Assembly (NCBI RefSeq): GCF_900105755.1
Contig: NZ_FNTQ01000001.1
Location: 434,001 to 498,000 of the forward strand
DNA: 64,000 nucleotides
Source of the DNA: Streptomyces sp. Ag109_O5-10
Lineage (GTDB): Bacteria; Actinomycetota; Actinomycetes; Streptomycetales; Streptomycetaceae
Direction of reading: 5' to 3'
Positions 61,271 through 64,000 of the stretch are shown piece by piece (the first letter of the stretch is position 1; the number at the start of each line of letters is the position of its first letter). The translations under genes and the position numbers were made by a program. The notes under the pieces were generated by a model. That model did not search any database, had not been told where the DNA came from, and saw only the letters and a program-made list of their open reading frames with translations.

Positions 61271-64000
61271 GTGTCGCAGAGATCTTTTGGCAGCCCTCTG
61301 ATCGGGCGGGACGACGAACTGGGCCGAATCGCCCGGGTACTGGACCGCGCCCGGGACGGTAGCGGGCAGGCCCTCCTTGTCGCCGGTGACGCGGGGGTCG
61401 GGAAGACCCGGCTGCTGGACGAGGTCGCGGCCCGGGCGGCCGGTGCCGGGGCCACCGTCGTGGTCGGGCACTGCGTCGATCTCGGGGACGTGGGGCTGCC
61501 GTATCTGCCGTTCACCGAGGTCCTCGGGGTGCTGGCGGGGGACGAGCGGTTCGGCGCGGTACTCGCCGCGCATCCTGTGGTGGACCGGCTCCTCGGGGCC
61601 GGGCCGGACTCCTCCCGCGACGCGGATGCGCGGCTCAGGCTCTTCGAGGGCGTCGCCGCGCTGTTCGCGGATCTCGCCGCGAGGGCGCCGCTGCTGCTGG
61701 TCCTGGAGGATCTGCACTGGGCCGACCAGTCGTCGCGCGACCTGCTGCGGTTCCTGCTGAGCCGGGGGGTGCTCCCCCGGCGGTTCGCCGTGCTGGCCTC
61801 CTATCGGGCCGACGATCTGCACCGGCGGCATCCGCTGCGTCCGCTGCTCGCCGAACTGGTGCGGCTGCCGGGTGTGGAGCGGCTCGAGGTGCGGCGGCTG
61901 GCCGATGCCGAGGTGGCGCGGCTGGTGCGGGCCCTGGAGGAGCGGCCGCTGTCCGAGGCGACGGTGCGGGACATCGTCGAGCGGGCGGAGGGCAACGCCT
62001 TCTACACGGAGGAGCTGGTGGCCGCCGCCGACACGGACGGGATGCCCACCGGGCTCGCCGACCTGCTACTCATCCGGGTCGAACAGCTGTCGGAGACGGC
62101 CCAGCAGGTGCTGCGGACGGCCGCGGTGGCCGGGCGCCGGGTGGGGCACGATCTGCTGCGGGACGTGGTCGGGCTGCCGGAGGAGGAGCTGGAGTCGGCG
62201 TTGCGGGAGGCCGTGGGGCGGCAGTTGTTCGTCGCCGGGGACGGGGACACGTACGCCTTCCGGCACGCCCTCGCGCGCGAGGCCGTGTACGGCGACCTGC
62301 TGCCCGGGCAGCGGGCGCGGCTGCACGGCACGTACGCGAGGCTGCTCGCCGCGCGCGGGGGCGGGGCGGAGACGGCGGCCGAGCGGGCGCACCACTACCG
62401 GGAGAGCCACGATCTGCCCGGGGCACTGGCCGCGTCGCTGGAGGCCGCGGACCACGCCCGGCGGGTGGGTGCCCCGGCGGAGGAGCTGCGGCAGCTGGAG
62501 ACGGCCCTGGACCTGTGGCCGGCCGTGCCCTGCCAGGCACGGCCCTCGGGTGAGGGGCTGGACCCGGTGTCCTTGACGCTGCGGGCGTCGGCGGCGGCAG
62601 CGCACTCCGGCGACGCGCACCGGGCGGTGTCCCTGACCCGGGCCGCGCTGGCCGGCACCGGGCAGGACGCGGATCCGGAACTCGCGGCCCGCGTGCGGTA
62701 CACCCTCGCGGAGAACCTCATGACCGTCGACAACCTCGCCGCCGCGTTCGCCTACAGCAGCGAGGCGCTCGCGATGATCCCCGCCGAACCGCCGTCCCGG
62801 ACCTGGGTGTGGGCCGCGGCCACCCATGTCATGGCGGCCCGCCAGATCGGCGACGACGACACGGCGTTGCGGGTCGCGCGGCAGGCCCTGGAGGTCGCCG
62901 AGCGGATCGGCGCCACCGCCGCCCGGGCCGATCTGCTGATCTCCCTGGCCCGGCTGGAGGGCGGTGGCCGGCGCACCGCGGAGGGGCGGGAGCGGCTCCG
63001 GGAGGCGCGGGAGCTCGCCAGGTCGGCCGGGGACACGCCGGTGGAGATGCGGGCGCTGTTCAGCCTGGCCATCGGCTGCTTCGAGTCGGGCGAGCTGCGG
63101 GAGTGCCTGCCGTGGATCACCGAGGGGCTCGACCGGGCCCGGCGTGCGGGGCTGTTGTCCTCGCCGTACGCCCTGGAGATGCGGTATCTGCGGCTGCTGG
63201 TGCTCTACACGCTGGGGCAGTGGGACGAGTGTGTGCGGGTGGCCCGCGCTGATCCGGCGCCCGGTTTCGCCGAGGGGCCCGTGCTGTACATCGCGCTGGC
63301 CCGGGGCGAGCCGGACGTCGTGGAGCGGGCGCGGGCGCTGCTCGGCGAGCCGTTCGACTGGATGGGCACGTTCATCGGGGGCATCGTGCTGACCGACGCG
63401 GCCGCGTTGCGGGGTGATGCGGAGGAGGCCGTGGCCAGGGCGCGGGATGCGGTCGCGGTGCTCTCCGACGAGATGGGGCGGGCGCCGCACGTGACGGTCC
63501 GGCTCGCCACGCTCGCGCTGGCCGCGGTCGCGGACCGGGCGGCGGCCGAACGGCGCGGCGGTGGGAGCGCCGGCCGCTGGACCGGGGTCGCCGGTGAACT
63601 GCTGGAGCTGGCGCGGGCGACGGCCGCGGGGCAGGGTCCGGAGGGGCAGGCCTGGCTGGCGCGTGCCGAGGCCGAGTGGACCCGGGCCGGGTCCGGGCCG
63701 GACATCGCGGCCTGGGAGAAGGCGGCGGCCGCGTTCACGGACGGCGACGTGTACGAGACGGCCCGGGTACGGCTGCGGTACGCCGAGGCGCTGGCGGCCG
63801 ACGGCCGGCGCACGGAGGCCGGGGAGCAGGCACGGTCGGTCCGGGAGACGGCGGCGGCCCTGCGCGCCGCGCCGCTGCTGCAGCGTGCGGAGGCGCTGCT
63901 GCGCCGGTCGGCGGCGGAGGGCTCGGCCTCGCCGCTGACCGCTCGCGAGCAGGACGTGCTGCGGCTGCTGGCACTGGGCCGCAGCAACCGGCAGATCGGC
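61271..64000 (+). CDS. LuxR-family LAL regulator with AAA ATPase domain (partial at window end)
   Basis: The frame runs from GTG 61271 unbroken to the window edge (910 codons). It starts with an AAA/ATPase domain: Walker A GDAGVGKTRLL (39-49), Walker B LLLVLEDLHWAD (about 136-147). A long helical TPR-like middle region follows, and the C-terminal LuxR helix-turn-helix begins at SPLTAREQDVLRLLALGRSN and is cut by the edge. Large ATP-binding LuxR (LAL) proteins are usually activators of metabolite or sugar-related clusters. GAGG lies upstream of the GTG. Target genes are unknown. Confidence 0.92.
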   Translation, partial: MSQRSFGSPLIGRDDELGRIARVLDRARDGSGQALLVAGDAGVGKTRLLDEVAARAAGAGATVVVGHCVDLGDVGLPYLPFTEVLGVLAGDERFGAVLAAHPVVDRLLGAGPDSSRDADARLRLFEGVAALFADLAARAPLLLVLEDLHWADQSSRDLLRFLLSRGVLPRRFAVLASYRADDLHRRHPLRPLLAELVRLPGVERLEVRRLADAEVARLVRALEERPLSEATVRDIVERAEGNAFYTEELVAAADTDGMPTGLADLLLIRVEQLSETAQQVLRTAAVAGRRVGHDLLRDVVGLPEEELESALREAVGRQLFVAGDGDTYAFRHALAREAVYGDLLPGQRARLHGTYARLLAARGGGAETAAERAHHYRESHDLPGALAASLEAADHARRVGAPAEELRQLETALDLWPAVPCQARPSGEGLDPVSLTLRASAAAAHSGDAHRAVSLTRAALAGTGQDADPELAARVRYTLAENLMTVDNLAAAFAYSSEALAMIPAEPPSRTWVWAAATHVMAARQIGDDDTALRVARQALEVAERIGATAARADLLISLARLEGGGRRTAEGRERLREARELARSAGDTPVEMRALFSLAIGCFESGELRECLPWITEGLDRARRAGLLSSPYALEMRYLRLLVLYTLGQWDECVRVARADPAPGFAEGPVLYIALARGEPDVVERARALLGEPFDWMGTFIGGIVLTDAAALRGDAEEAVARARDAVAVLSDEMGRAPHVTVRLATLALAAVADRAAAERRGGGSAGRWTGVAGELLELARATAAGQGPEGQAWLARAEAEWTRAGSGPDIAAWEKAAAAFTDGDVYETARVRLRYAEALAADGRRTEAGEQARSVRETAAALRAAPLLQRAEALLRRSAAEGSASPLTAREQDVLRLLALGRSNRQIG

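Overview
The window is a stretch of chromosome from a Streptomyces species or very close relative. The base composition is very GC-rich with strong G/C bias at third codon positions. The gene set is typical of the genus: a WhiB-like protein, two SigB-class sigma factors with HATPase-type anti-sigma proteins, DUF5133 proteins, a GlgE alpha-glucan cluster, several TetR, LysR and MarR regulators, FUSC, and a large LuxR (LAL) regulator. No rRNA, tRNA or CRISPR array was seen.

Layout. 1-6.2 kb: end of an SH3-like secreted protein, an XRE/membrane protein, an aldehyde dehydrogenase and an SDR divergent from a TetR regulator, then gene remnants and a LysR regulator divergent from an EamA exporter. 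7.1-8.5 kb: decayed DNA holding a response-regulator tail, a TetR gene with an in-frame stop and an IS5-type transposase fragment. 8.4-11.8 kb: ADP-ribosylglycohydrolase, a stand-alone ATP-dependent DNA ligase, a pentanucleotide repeat and hemC. 11.9-16.9 kb: a hypothetical protein, a MarR/ABC-2 exporter operon, a SigB-class sigma factor and a VOC protein. 17.0-27.7 kb: glycogen/trehalose block with glgX and a HATPase protein on one strand, and DUF5133-glgE-treS-mak-glgB on the other. TreS makes maltose from trehalose, Mak phosphorylates it, GlgE polymerises maltose-1-phosphate, GlgB branches the glucan and GlgX debranches it. 27.7-36.2 kb: a YbdK-type ligase, an acyl-CoA synthetase, a HATPase, a methyltransferase, NDH-2 and FUSC. 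36.2-38.9 kb: a stress-sigma locus (anti-sigma HATPase, sigma factor, DUF5133), a candidate 6C-like small RNA and a cyclic-nucleotide-binding protein. 38.9-53.8 kb: an MFS exporter, a LysE/LysR pair, a TetR/saccharopine dehydrogenase pair, WhiB, an L,D-transpeptidase/two-component group, an M1 aminopeptidase, an FAD dehydrogenase/TetR pair, AlkB and a metallo-beta-lactamase fold protein. 53.8-55.3 kb: a complete insertion sequence with 17-bp inverted repeats and a TAA target duplication that carries a passenger gene. 55.3-64 kb: a DUF4032 kinase-like protein, a universal stress protein, a translationally coupled operon (REC-thioredoxin-reductase fusion, cNMP-binding histidine kinase, UBP zinc finger) and a LuxR regulator cut by the window edge.

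Points of most interest: the IS with an antisense passenger; the REC-TrxR / cNMP-kinase / UBP-finger operon; two DUF5133 genes each beside stress-sigma components; a dispersed hairpin repeat that sits mainly between convergent genes; and the C-rich small-RNA candidate. Functions are assigned from motifs and family knowledge by reading; no database search was run.
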